Assembly: GCA_002440805.1 (NCBI GenBank)
Contig: DJVD01000237.1
Span: 1 to 9,868 of the forward strand
Source: Chloroflexi bacterium UBA6265
GTDB lineage: Bacteria > Chloroflexota > Chloroflexia > Thermomicrobiales > UBA6265
Reading direction: 5' to 3'
DNA length: 9,868 nucleotides
Shown here piece after piece: positions 1-7,469 of the stretch. The translations under genes and the position numbers were made by a program. The notes under the pieces were generated by a model, which searched no databases, had not been told where the DNA came from, and saw nothing but the letters and a program-made list of their open reading frames with translations. Every line of letters begins with the position of its first letter. Positions within the stretch are counted from its first letter, which is position 1.

Positions 1-983
1 TGCAATGCGCCCGCTTCGATGCGCGACATATCCAACAGGTTACCCACCAGTAGATTCAAGGCGTCTGCTTCCTCGTCGATGGTCTCCACCAGCTCGTTCC
101 TGGCAGCGCTATCCCAATCCACCATACCGCTGCGCAGGCTGGAAGAGGACGCCTTGATCACCGCGAGGGGCGTACGCAGCTCGTGCGAAACAGAACTGAG
201 CAACGAGGTCTTTACCCGGTCGCTTTCCTCCAGCACGCGCGCCAGCTGCTCCTGTTTGAAGAGCCGCGCACGTTCCACCGCCAGGGCAGCCTGGTTGCTG
301 AAAGCCGCCAGCAAGCGGGTCTCCTCAAGGGAAAGATCGCCCTGGTCAAACCAAAGGCGCATCTCGCCTTCTGTGTTGCGCGCGGTGAACATTAACAAGG
401 ATAGGTCACAAGGTTCCTTGAGATCGCCATCCGCCGGCAAGCGGCTGGTAACCGCCTCGCCACCCAGCCCGCTGGTGGTTGAGATCACCACTTGCCGAAA
501 ACGAAAAGTCTCGATCAATTTCTGCGCAACCGTCTGCAAGATTGCATCGACCTCGGTCAAACCTGCCATGGCGGAATTCAATTCGTAGAGCCGCAGGGTT
601 TCCCACTCGCGTTTTTTCGCCAGGCGCTCTGCTACTCGTGCCTGGCCAACCAACTGACTGACCACGATCGAGACGATCAGGAAGACTATCAGTGTGATGA
701 GATCCTGGGTCTGGTGAACAGAGAGGGTAAAGTAAGGTCGAATGAAGTAATAATTGAACGCCAGAAACGAGAGGAATCCGGCAATAATACCAAAGGTAAG
801 TCCCCAAGCCATGGTGCTACCCAATACCGGCAGCAAGTAGAGCAAAGCGATCAACTGTATCTGCAGGTCAGATTCAACTTTCTTGAGAATGAAAGTGAAT
901 AGCCCGACGAATGCCACACTCAGAAGTAGGCGAAACGACCATTGGGGGAGCTGTCTAGAAAATTCCAGTATCTTCGTGTGCAT
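1..983 (-). CDS. Sensor histidine kinase, KdpD-like (DUF4118-GAF-HisKA), 3' end outside window
   Basis: Membrane sensor kinase of a two-component system. Reading leftward from the ATG at 983, 327 codons are open to the window edge, so the ATPase domain is missing only because the window ends. Residues 17-33, 41-80 and 94-112 are hydrophobic and form a DUF4118 membrane domain as in KdpD, with the typical FNYYFIRP stretch at 76-83. A GAF-like domain follows at about 138-250, then a short helix and a HisKA domain. Its H-box SHELRTPLAV carries the likely phosphorylated His267, and NLLDMSRIEAG lies near the edge. The KdpD-type N-terminal sensor and USP domains are absent, so this is probably not the potassium sensor KdpD itself; its signal is unknown. 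It is divergent from hrcA. The start is chosen because the ATG immediately precedes the membrane domain; an AGGA lies 14 bases upstream, which is far for a ribosome site. A cognate response regulator may lie to the left, outside the window. Confidence 0.9.
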   Translation of the reverse strand, partial: MHTKILEFSRQLPQWSFRLLLSVAFVGLFTFILKKVESDLQIQLIALLYLLPVLGSTMAWGLTFGIIAGFLSFLAFNYYFIRPYFTLSVHQTQDLITLIVFLIVSIVVSQLVGQARVAERLAKKREWETLRLYELNSAMAGLTEVDAILQTVAQKLIETFRFRQVVISTTSGLGGEAVTSRLPADGDLKEPCDLSLLMFTARNTEGEMRLWFDQGDLSLEETRLLAAFSNQAALAVERARLFKQEQLARVLEESDRVKTSLLSSVSHELRTPLAVIKASSSSLRSGMVDWDSAARNELVETIDEEADALNLLVGNLLDMSRIEAGAL

Positions 984-1101
984 AGGCTAGCGCGCTTTCC
1001 TTTAGATTATATTGCACGATTGCTCAAAATCGCTGCTGATTCGTGAACTATCACAAATCATGCCTGCGTATAAAATATTTATTAGAACTGCGCGGGCTTC
1101 C

Positions 1102-1130
1102 TTGACTTCAATTTTCCGGCATGTTATGAT
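1102..1130 (+). promoter_or_regulatory. Promoter of the hrcA-grpE-dnaK operon
   Basis: The -35 box TTGACT lies at 1102-1107 and the -10 box TATGAT at 1125-1130, with a 17-base spacer. A TG at 1122-1123 makes an extended -10. Transcription should start near 1136-1138, just before the CIRCE operator. This is a vegetative sigma-70-type promoter, as expected for a heat-shock operon controlled by a repressor rather than by an alternative sigma factor. Confidence 0.8.
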
Positions 1131-1144
1131 TATTGCCGGATAAT
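1111..1144. promoter_or_regulatory. Imperfect inverted repeat centred on the hrcA -10 box, possible second operator
   Basis: Left arm ATTTTCCGGCA (1111-1121) and right arm TGCCGGATAAT (1134-1144) match as inverted repeats at 10 of 11 positions, with a 12-base spacer. The centre falls between 1127 and 1128, which is also the centre of the TATGAT box. Since transcription should start near 1137, the left arm is not transcribed, so an RNA hairpin is unlikely and a DNA-binding site for a dimeric protein is more plausible. The arms do not match CIRCE or the HspR site HAIR. The protein is unknown. Confidence 0.45.
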
Positions 1145-1170
1145 TAGCACTCGAACGCTTTGAGTGCTAA
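1144..1170. promoter_or_regulatory. CIRCE operator, HrcA binding site
   Basis: TTAGCACTC at 1144-1152 and GAGTGCTAA at 1162-1170 form a perfect 9-9-9 inverted repeat, exactly the CIRCE consensus. It begins about 7 bases after the predicted transcription start and ends 12 bases before the hrcA ATG. HrcA bound here would block transcription of its own operon. The same sequence can also fold in the mRNA leader. Confidence 0.97.
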
Positions 1171-1182
1171 ATTTTGAAGAAT

Positions 1183-2220
1183 ATGAACGAACTGACTGAA
1201 CGCCAACGCTTCCTGCTCTCCCTGGTCATCCACGAATACGTCCGCTCGGCTATGCCGGTGGGCTCAAAGCACGTGGTGGATGAATTCAATCTGGACATGA
1301 GCTCAGCGACGGTGCGCAATGAGATGGCTACCCTGACTGACATGGGTTACTTGCGCCAGCCGCACCTTTCCGCCGGCCGCGTACCCACCGAAGACGGCTA
1401 CCGCCTGTTCGTCAGCAATATTGTGCAGGAAACCGACTTACCCGACTCAACCCGTCGCACCATTTCTCACCAGTTCTACCAGATGCGGCAGGACGTGGAG
1501 GGCTGGACGCGCCTGGCGGCTTCAGTGCTGGCGCACCAATCGCGCGCCGCATCGATGGTCACCGCCCCCTTACCCGAAGAATCACGCTTCAAACACATCG
1601 AATTGATCGCCGCGCGCGGTCGCCAGGTGCTGATGGTGCTGGTACTGATGGGCGGCGAGATTCTGCAGCGCTTTATCACCCTGGATGAGCCGGTCTCGCA
1701 GGAGCAACTTTCCAGCGTTGCGGACCGCTTCAACGACCTGTACACCGGCATTAACATCGACGACATGTCATCCGACCCCACGCCCCTCAATGCGCTTGAG
1801 CAGGATTTTCAGCGCGCGGTGCTGGGCGAGATGGCAAGTTCAGAATCGATGATCTCGGGAGACATTGTACTGGACGGACTAACCAACGTGCTGGCGGAGC
1901 CCGAGTTTTCCGCTCCCGGTGAAGCCAGGCGCGCGCTGCGGGTTCTGGAAGAAAAGCCGCTGCTCAACGAGATCCTTACGAAAACCGTGTTGCACGGATC
2001 CGCACAGGGCGGCGTGCAGGTGCTCATTGGCGGCGAGGGCATTTATGATGCCCTTTCACAGGTCTCCATCGTGCTGGCGCGCTACGGCACCCCGGGTCTG
2101 GCAACGGGCACGCTCGGCGTGCTGGGTCCCATGCGCATGCCCTATGGCAGAACCATATCGATTGTGCGATTCCTCTCCAGCCTGCTTTCAGACTTGGTGA
2201 ACGACACGATCGTTGAATAA
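1183..2220 (+). CDS. hrcA: Heat-inducible transcription repressor HrcA
   Basis: Repressor that binds CIRCE as a dimer and is kept active by chaperonin in the species studied, so it releases DNA when misfolded proteins titrate the chaperonin. The product is 345 residues, normal for the family. The N-terminal winged helix-turn-helix covers about residues 1-100 and contains the family stretches TERQRFLLSLVIHEY, PVGSKH, SSATVRNEMATL and SAGRVPTEDGYR. The GAF-like dimerisation domain follows, with the C-terminal GPMRMPYGR motif. The perfect CIRCE just upstream supports the call. The start is uncertain: ATG at 1183 has only GAAGA two bases before it, and an in-frame TTG lies at 1174 with no ribosome site. 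A stop codon at 1168-1170, inside CIRCE, excludes any longer form. First gene of hrcA-grpE-dnaK. Confidence 0.96.
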   Translation: MNELTERQRFLLSLVIHEYVRSAMPVGSKHVVDEFNLDMSSATVRNEMATLTDMGYLRQPHLSAGRVPTEDGYRLFVSNIVQETDLPDSTRRTISHQFYQMRQDVEGWTRLAASVLAHQSRAASMVTAPLPEESRFKHIELIAARGRQVLMVLVLMGGEILQRFITLDEPVSQEQLSSVADRFNDLYTGINIDDMSSDPTPLNALEQDFQRAVLGEMASSESMISGDIVLDGLTNVLAEPEFSAPGEARRALRVLEEKPLLNEILTKTVLHGSAQGGVQVLIGGEGIYDALSQVSIVLARYGTPGLATGTLGVLGPMRMPYGRTISIVRFLSSLLSDLVNDTIVE

Positions 2221-2245
2221 TTAACATCACGACAAGGAAAAAGTA

Positions 2246-2797
2246 ATGGATGAAGCCAAAAAGAAAAACCGCATTCCAATAAATGAGGAGCAAAAGGAAA
2301 CTCCCCCATCTGCTGAAGAAGCGTTGAAGTTGGAGATTGAAGGTTTGACCGCGCAACTCGCGGACGCGCAAAAGGAAGCCGCCGTCAACCTCGATGGCTG
2401 GCAACGCGAACGGGCGGAATTTTCGAATTATAAAAAACGGGTCGAACGTGATCAATGCCTGATGCGCCAGGAGATCACTGGCACGATCGTTAAAAAATAT
2501 CTCGTAATACTCGACGACCTTGAACTGGCGTTGAAAGACCGCCCCATGGACCCCGCCGGCGAGGCGTGGGCAAGCGGCATTGCATTGATCTGCAAGAAAC
2601 TATACACCATCCTCGAGAGTGAGGGCATCGAAAGAATATTTGAAAACAAGGTACCCTTTGACCCGAATATCCACGAGGCCATCTCACATGAAGAGAATGA
2701 AGCGTTTGAAAGCGGCGAAGTCATTGAAGTCTTTCGCCAGGGCTATAAATTAGGCGACCGCACTTTGCGACCCGCAATGGTGCGCGTGGCGAAATAA
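2246..2797 (+). CDS. grpE: Nucleotide exchange factor GrpE
   Basis: Cytoplasmic cochaperone that releases ADP from DnaK so that ATP can rebind and substrate is freed. The product is 183 residues, typical length. The N-terminus is charged and probably disordered (about 1-25), followed by the long dimerisation coiled coil (about 26-70) with the [11 protein letters not shown] family stretch. The four-helix region comes next, and then the beta-wing that contacts DnaK, with HEAI near 140 and the signature [16 protein letters not shown] at the very C-terminus. AAGGA at 2234-2238 lies 7 bases before the ATG. It starts 25 bases after hrcA and ends 22 bases before dnaK, with no terminator or promoter visible in either gap, so it is cotranscribed under CIRCE control. 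Confidence 0.97.
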   Translation: MDEAKKKNRIPINEEQKETPPSAEEALKLEIEGLTAQLADAQKEAAVNLDGWQRERAEFSNYKKRVERDQCLMRQEITGTIVKKYLVILDDLELALKDRPMDPAGEAWASGIALICKKLYTILESEGIERIFENKVPFDPNIHEAISHEENEAFESGEVIEVFRQGYKLGDRTLRPAMVRVAK

Positions 2798-2819
2798 TCT
2801 ACAAATACAAGAGGATATT

Positions 2820-4757
2820 ATGGCAAAAATCATCGGCATTGATCTCGGCACCACCAACTCCGTCGTCGCTGTGATGAGCGGCGGCGAACCCATCGTCATC
2901 CCCTCCGCAGAAGGTGAACGGCTCGTCCCGTCCGTCGTGGCGGTCAACAAGAACCATGAACGCATCGTGGGACGCACGGCGCGCAATCAGGCGATCGTCA
3001 ATCCAGAGAATACAATCTTTTCCATCAAACGCCTGATGGGGCGCAAGTTCAATGACCCCGAGGTGCAGCGCACCATCAGCCGCGTGCCGTACAAGATCAG
3101 CGCAGCCAGCAATGGCGATGTGCGCGTCACCCTGGATGGCAAGGATTATAGCCCTCCCGAGATCAGCGCGATGATCCTCAGTAAGCTCAAAGCGGACGCT
3201 GAAGCTTACCTGGGCGAGAGCGTCAACCAGGCAGTCATCACGGTGCCCGCATATTTCAACGACTCGCAGCGCAACGCTACGAAAGACGCCGGACGCATCG
3301 CCGGGTTGGAAGTGCTGCGTATCATCAACGAGCCCACCGCCTCATCACTGGCGTACGGTTTGGATAAAAAGAAGAACGAGATTATCGCCGTATACGACCT
3401 TGGCGGTGGCACCTTCGATATCTCCGTGCTGGATGTGGGCGAAGGCGTTTTCCAGGTGCGCTCGACCAACGGCGATACCTTCCTGGGCGGGGACGATTTT
3501 GACCAACGCCTGATGGATTACCTGATCGAAGAATTCAAGAAGACCAATAGCATCGATATTCGTGCTGACAGGCAAGCCCTGCAGCGCTTGAAGGAAGCTG
3601 CCGAGAAAGCCAAGATCGAGCTTTCCAGCACCAACCAGACCGATGTGAACCTGCCGTTCATCACGGCCGATGCCAGCGGTCCGAAGCACCTTAATATCCA
3701 GCTTTCCCGCTCCAAGCTCGAATCGCTGACCGGTGATTTGGTGAACCGCACCAAGGGTCCGATGCAGAACGCGCTGAAGGATGCCGGCCTGAGCACCAGC
3801 GAAATCGATGAGGCGTTGTTGGTAGGCGGCCAGACCCGCATGCCAATCGTGCAGAAAACCGTGCAGGATTTCTTTGGCAAGGAGCCGCACAAGGGCATCA
3901 ATCCGGACGAAGTGGTTGCCATCGGCGCTGCGATCCAGGGTGGCGTGCTTGGCGGCGATGTGAAGGACATCCTCCTGTTGGATGTCACTCCGCTCACACT
4001 TGCAATCGAGACCCTGGGTGGCGTGGCCACACCGCTGATCGAGCGCAACACCACTATCCCGGCCCGCAAGAGCCAAACGTTCACCACTGCCAGCGATAGC
4101 CAGCCGCAGGTTGAAATCAACGTGCTGCAGGGCGAGCGCCCGATGGCCAACGATAACAAGAGCCTCGGCCGCTTTATCCTGGATGGAATTGCGCCGGCCC
4201 CGCGTGGCGTGCCGAAGATCGAGGTCACCTTCGATATCGATGCCAACGGTATCCTCAATGTAACCGCCAAGGACACTGCCACCAGCAAGGAGCAGAAAAT
4301 CACTATCGCCGGTAGCTCCGGTCTGAGTGAAGACGAAGTTCAGCGTATGGTGAAGGAAGCGGAAGAGCATGCCGCCGAGGATGCCAAGCGCAAGGATGCC
4401 ATTAATACCCGCAACGAGGCCGAGAGCATGATGTTCCAGGCTGAGAAGTTGATCGAGGAAAATGGCGACAAGATTCCGGACGATCTCAAGAGCGATCTTG
4501 AGGCCAAGGTAGCCGATATCAAGGACGTGCTGGAGAACGATCGCGAGAATATCGATCGCATCAAGCCGGCCCACGATGCCCTGATGACAGCGCTGTCTGC
4601 CGCAGGTGCAGCCATGTACCAGGCAGCCGAAGCGGCGCAGGGACAACCCGATATGGGTGGCTTTGACGCCAGCGATACCGGATCTTCCACGGCCGATGAC
4701 GACGCCACTGTCGAAGGCGAGTTCCGTGAAGTGAACGACGACGACACCAAGGCATAA
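2820..4757 (+). CDS. dnaK: Molecular chaperone DnaK (Hsp70)
   Basis: ATP-driven chaperone that binds exposed hydrophobic segments of client proteins. The product is 645 residues, full length. The ATPase domain (about 1-380) shows GIDLGTTNS at 6-14, Lys70 in [16 protein letters not shown], and D193-LGGGT-198 with the threonine equivalent to the E. coli autophosphorylation site, plus LVGGQTRMP. The linker [12 protein letters not shown] lies near 383-394, followed by the substrate-binding beta domain and helical lid. An alanine/glutamine-rich stretch and an acidic tail ([12 protein letters not shown]) close the protein, as is usual for bacterial DnaK. An AGAGGA ribosome site lies just before the ATG. 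Last gene of the operon: a strong terminator follows and no dnaJ is present. A 475-codon open frame on the opposite strand of this gene is a known type of artefact. Confidence 0.99.
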   Translation: MAKIIGIDLGTTNSVVAVMSGGEPIVIPSAEGERLVPSVVAVNKNHERIVGRTARNQAIVNPENTIFSIKRLMGRKFNDPEVQRTISRVPYKISAASNGDVRVTLDGKDYSPPEISAMILSKLKADAEAYLGESVNQAVITVPAYFNDSQRNATKDAGRIAGLEVLRIINEPTASSLAYGLDKKKNEIIAVYDLGGGTFDISVLDVGEGVFQVRSTNGDTFLGGDDFDQRLMDYLIEEFKKTNSIDIRADRQALQRLKEAAEKAKIELSSTNQTDVNLPFITADASGPKHLNIQLSRSKLESLTGDLVNRTKGPMQNALKDAGLSTSEIDEALLVGGQTRMPIVQKTVQDFFGKEPHKGINPDEVVAIGAAIQGGVLGGDVKDILLLDVTPLTLAIETLGGVATPLIERNTTIPARKSQTFTTASDSQPQVEINVLQGERPMANDNKSLGRFILDGIAPAPRGVPKIEVTFDIDANGILNVTAKDTATSKEQKITIAGSSGLSEDEVQRMVKEAEEHAAEDAKRKDAINTRNEAESMMFQAEKLIEENGDKIPDDLKSDLEAKVADIKDVLENDRENIDRIKPAHDALMTALSAAGAAMYQAAEAAQGQPDMGGFDASDTGSSTADDDATVEGEFREVNDDDTKA

Positions 4758-4770
4758 ACGCCTGAAATTC

Positions 4771-4807
4771 AATCGCCCCGGAGGAGCAATCCTCTGGGGC
4801 GATTTTA
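4771..4807 (+). terminator. Intrinsic terminator after dnaK
   Basis: AATCGCCCC (4771-4779) pairs with GGGGCGATT (4796-4804), extended inward by a G-T pair and GAGGA/TCCTC, giving a 15-bp stem closed by a GCAA loop (4786-4789, GNRA type). TTTT at 4803-4806 follows. It lies 13 bases after the dnaK stop and ends the hrcA operon. Confidence 0.9.
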
Positions 4808-4989
4808 GGTTTTCACAATCTCCGGCACATTAAATGCCGTGATGCTCAATGTTGCAATTGAATGTCGTGATCCCTATATTCAACATTATGTTCACGTAAA
4901 CATCTCGCAGACGGTGATGTCGAGATCACCGCCGCCGGACCTATTGTTCAAGAGGAACATCCCCTTGAATCGAAGCAGGGAGGTTCATT
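4808..4989. other. Intergenic region between dnaK terminator and the secreted-protein gene
   Basis: No gene seen. A possible promoter lies at 4852-4880. The 11-mer AATGCCGTGAT at 4833-4843 recurs as AATGTCGTGAT at 4861-4871 (one mismatch, 28-base period), flanking the candidate -35. A short CGGCA-N7-TGCCG dyad lies at 4823-4839. These are weak signals that could be chance. Confidence 0.4.
4852..4880 (+). promoter_or_regulatory. Possible promoter of the secreted-protein gene
   Basis: TTGCAA at 4852-4857 and TATATT at 4875-4880 are separated by 17 bases, matching the consensus at 4 of 6 and 5 of 6 positions. It sits after the dnaK terminator and about 110 bases before the next start codon, which leaves a leader of about 100 bases. 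Confidence 0.4.
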
Positions 4990-6366
4990 ATGTTTTCAGC
5001 ACGTGGTCGTAGTCGATACATGGTGCAGATTTTCGTGTGCCTTGTGCTGCTGTTTGCACCAATGCCTGCCACCGCGCAATCGCTTCCGAAAACACCGCCC
5101 GATCAACTTGCCCTGCAACTGGTTGAGGGAAATTCCTATTATTTCGATCCCGAAATCCCCAGTCAGGAACTTTACAGCGTCCAGGATGGAGTCATCGATC
5201 CATCCCTGACCAGCATGACAGTGTCCACCAGGCAGCAGTTCACTGAATCCGGCATGATTGATCAATTCGTACGAACGGCCGGGTTTCAACCCGATTTCGT
5301 CAACTCGTCACTCTTCCCGGAGGGGCCGTCAAATCTGGTATTGCAGGTCCGGGTAATCACGTTTCCTTCCGATCAACAGGCCGCCGACTATGTGAACCAG
5401 GCATTTGCCAACAAGAGCACTGAACTCCGAGAATCGCAAAGCACTGTCGCGCCGACCGATGTGAAGGACGTGCCGTGGAATGACGAAGCGGTAAGCGGAT
5501 ATACCATTCCCGAGATTGCCACAGACACGGCCACCGGCCTGAATGTTGAGTACCTGACGGTCAACTACACCGGGCAGCAAGGGCAGATTGTGGTGATGGC
5601 CCGCATAAGTGCTCCACCGGATTTGGCCGAGCCAATAGCCAGGGAGATGTTCTACGCGCAAATTGCCTGCGTGCAAGTGGACGCCCCGTGTGGTTCATTC
5701 ATGGTTCCTGTCGGCGAGTTTCCGCAGACCGCAGCGATAGAATCCCGGCACGGTGGGGGTAGTAAAAGCACATCGGTAGGCGAAAACGGTGCAACAGCCG
5801 CGACCAATGACGTGCCCGCCTCGCCGGCGGCGAACGCCAGCGTTCCGGAGACTGCCACTTCGGGCACGCTCAGCGCATACAACTATCAGATTGAAACAAG
5901 CGGAAGTTGGGTGGTTCTGCCGCAGTTGGCATTGAGCAACAATGTGCTGGAAGCGATCCCGATGCGTGGGACCAACGACAATTTCATCCTCGCTTCGGTG
6001 ACGAACCTGGAAGGAGCCGATCGCGTCGTTTCGGTGCTGTCGTTCCTGGCCCCGGAGCTTGGCTCGCCAACCCTGATTGAGGATGGTGGCACCTACATGC
6101 TCCATGTGGTGGTGGTGGATGGAGTTGCCTACGGTATTTTCTCCACCATCGAGGTGGCCTCGTCGGCACTGGATTCAATTGTGCAAATCTACATGGCACC
6201 TCTCTCCACGTTTGGCGTTGGATTGGCAGATCTGCAGGCTTCGGTGCTGGTGAACGGAAGCCCCGCGCTGCCGAATGTTGATGGCGATGGCCTCGTGCCA
6301 GCGTTTGGCACCGCCCCTGGTGATCCCGCTGCAGAAGCCACATTGCCTCCGCTAATCGGAGGATAG
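4990..6366 (+). CDS. Secreted protein of unknown function, two domains with a linker
   Basis: I do not recognise a family. The 458-residue product starts with a Sec signal peptide: basic residues at 5-9, a hydrophobic core at about 12-26, and a likely cleavage after ATA at 27-29, before Gln30. There is no lipobox cysteine after the core and no C-terminal membrane anchor, so the protein should be exported and released. Residues about 30-245 form one region, in which Cys227 and Cys234 are the only cysteines of the mature chain and could form a disulfide. A Gly/Ser/Ala/Thr-rich linker follows (about 250-290), then a second region (about 295-430) rich in short hydrophobic strands, and a Pro/Ala/Gly tail. 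GGGAGG at 4978-4983 fixes the ATG. It is monocistronic: terminators lie on both sides. It is convergent with the aldo/keto reductase gene. Confidence 0.85.
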   Translation: MFSARGRSRYMVQIFVCLVLLFAPMPATAQSLPKTPPDQLALQLVEGNSYYFDPEIPSQELYSVQDGVIDPSLTSMTVSTRQQFTESGMIDQFVRTAGFQPDFVNSSLFPEGPSNLVLQVRVITFPSDQQAADYVNQAFANKSTELRESQSTVAPTDVKDVPWNDEAVSGYTIPEIATDTATGLNVEYLTVNYTGQQGQIVVMARISAPPDLAEPIAREMFYAQIACVQVDAPCGSFMVPVGEFPQTAAIESRHGGGSKSTSVGENGATAATNDVPASPAANASVPETATSGTLSAYNYQIETSGSWVVLPQLALSNNVLEAIPMRGTNDNFILASVTNLEGADRVVSVLSFLAPELGSPTLIEDGGTYMLHVVVVDGVAYGIFSTIEVASSALDSIVQIYMAPLSTFGVGLADLQASVLVNGSPALPNVDGDGLVPAFGTAPGDPAAEATLPPLIGG

Positions 6367-6382
6367 CGGCCACGGGAAATCG

Positions 6383-6424
6383 ACCAACAGCCCGCCCATG
6401 ACCCTTCATGGGCGGGCTGTTGGT
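6383..6424. terminator. Bidirectional hairpin terminator between convergent genes
   Basis: Positions 6383-6401 and 6406-6424 are perfect inverted repeats, a 19-bp GC-rich stem with a CCCT loop. It lies 16 bases after the stop of the secreted-protein gene and 13 bases after the stop of the aldo/keto reductase gene, so it can serve both. Neither side has a clean T run, so termination efficiency is uncertain, but the position and stem strength support the role. Confidence 0.8.
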
Positions 6425-6437
6425 TGAGACAGGACTG

Positions 6438-7298
6438 CTACGTTGCGCGCGGCAATCCTGCGATGCGCTTCACCACGTCCGGATCGCGGTGATCGAAGAA
6501 ACTGCTTTGGCCACGATCCAGCGCACCGATGCGGGCCATTTCGCCGTCGGAGAGCTCGAATCCGAAGATATCGATGTTCTCCCGAATGCGCTCCGGTCGC
6601 ACCGACTTGGGGATCGCAATTACATCGCGCTGGTGCAACCAGCGAAGAATGACCTGCGGCACTGATTTGCCGTGGGTGGCGGCGATGTCGCCGAGTTCCG
6701 GTTCATCAAACAGGTTGTTCAGGTTCTCGGCAAACGGTGCCCACGCCATGGGTGCTACGCCGAGCTCCTTCATGACGGCGATGGAATCATGTCGCTGGTG
6801 ATGCGGATGGATTTCGATTTGGTTAACGGCCGGCACGATCTCGTTGTGGATCACCAGGTCCATCAGCCTGTCTGGCATGAAGTTACTCACACCGATAGCG
6901 CGGGCGCGGTTGTCGGCCACAAACCCCTCCATGGCCCGCCACGCACCGTAATAGTCGCCAAACGGCTGGTGGATCAGATAGAGATCAACATAGTCCACGC
7001 CAAGCCGCTCTAGCGATCGCTCGAATGCGGGCGGAGTTTTGTGTTCGCTGGCATCGGTGACCCAGAGTTTTGTGACCAGGAAGATATCGTCCCGCGGTAC
7101 ACCAGTGGCCTTGATGCCGCGACCCACCGCCTCCTCGTTGCCGTAGGCGGCAGCCGTATCGATGAGCCGGTACCCCGATTCCAGGGCGGCCACGACGCTG
7201 CGCTCACATTCTTCCGGATCCGGGATCTGGAAAACACCAAAACCAAGCGAGGGCATCGAAATGCCGTTGTTGAGGGTGATACCGGGAACTGAATTCAT
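6438..7298 (-). CDS. Aldo/keto reductase, 2,5-diketo-D-gluconate reductase-like
   Basis: Soluble NADPH-dependent oxidoreductase of the aldo/keto reductase superfamily that reduces aldehydes or ketones; the natural substrate cannot be told from sequence. The product is 286 residues, a (beta/alpha)8 barrel of normal length. The catalytic tetrad is complete: Asp47 and Tyr52 in [11 protein letters not shown], Lys77 in LVTKLW and His110 in YLIHQP. GVSNF and the C-terminal [13 protein letters not shown], which holds the cofactor phosphate, are also present. The sequence style fits the AKR5 branch with prokaryotic 2,5-diketogluconate and methylglyoxal reductases. The ATG at 7298 is preferred over an in-frame GTG at 7313 because AAGGGAG (7304-7310) lies 5 bases before it. 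It appears to be monocistronic, ending at the shared hairpin and divergent from the next gene. Confidence 0.93.
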   Translation of the reverse strand: MNSVPGITLNNGISMPSLGFGVFQIPDPEECERSVVAALESGYRLIDTAAAYGNEEAVGRGIKATGVPRDDIFLVTKLWVTDASEHKTPPAFERSLERLGVDYVDLYLIHQPFGDYYGAWRAMEGFVADNRARAIGVSNFMPDRLMDLVIHNEIVPAVNQIEIHPHHQRHDSIAVMKELGVAPMAWAPFAENLNNLFDEPELGDIAATHGKSVPQVILRWLHQRDVIAIPKSVRPERIRENIDIFGFELSDGEMARIGALDRGQSSFFDHRDPDVVKRIAGLPRAT

Positions 7299-7303
7299 AA
7301 TGA

Positions 7304-7310
7304 CTCCCTT
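7304..7310 (-). promoter_or_regulatory. Ribosome binding site that fixes the aldo/keto reductase start
   Basis: AAGGGAG on the minus strand, 5 bases before the ATG at 7298. The alternative GTG at 7313 lies upstream of this site, so it would not use it. Confidence 0.8.
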
Positions 7311-7469
7311 CACATTTGCTGCTGAAGCATGTGCTCATGGTGACGCGGCTCGGTCCGTGATCGATAGAACAATTGTCGGTTTCTTTTGGCCATTCATCCA
7401 GTTTCCAGCTGAACAGGGACATTTCCTGACCGGGAAACCTTCTATCCTGCGAGCAAAGGGAGGGTCATC

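Noticed and set aside
19..902. Plus-strand frames of 60-189 codons in the first kilobase
   Set aside because: They are the reverse side of the histidine kinase, whose minus-strand frame shows DUF4118, GAF and H-box motifs.
1006..1011. Perfect TATAAT on the minus strand upstream of the histidine kinase
   Set aside because: No acceptable -35 box lies 16-18 bases upstream, and the implied transcription start would fall within the only purine-rich stretch before the ATG. It may be chance in an AT-rich gap.
3345..4772. A 475-codon open frame on the minus strand across dnaK
   Set aside because: dnaK genes often carry a long open antisense frame because of their codon use; such frames were wrongly annotated in the past as an NAD-specific glutamate dehydrogenase. 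There is no ribosome site or family motif, and the sense gene is unmistakable.
7422..7437. TTTCC-N6-GGAAA dyad upstream of the HicB/DinB-like gene as an operator
   Set aside because: Five-base arms are too short to separate from chance, and no convincing promoter overlaps it.
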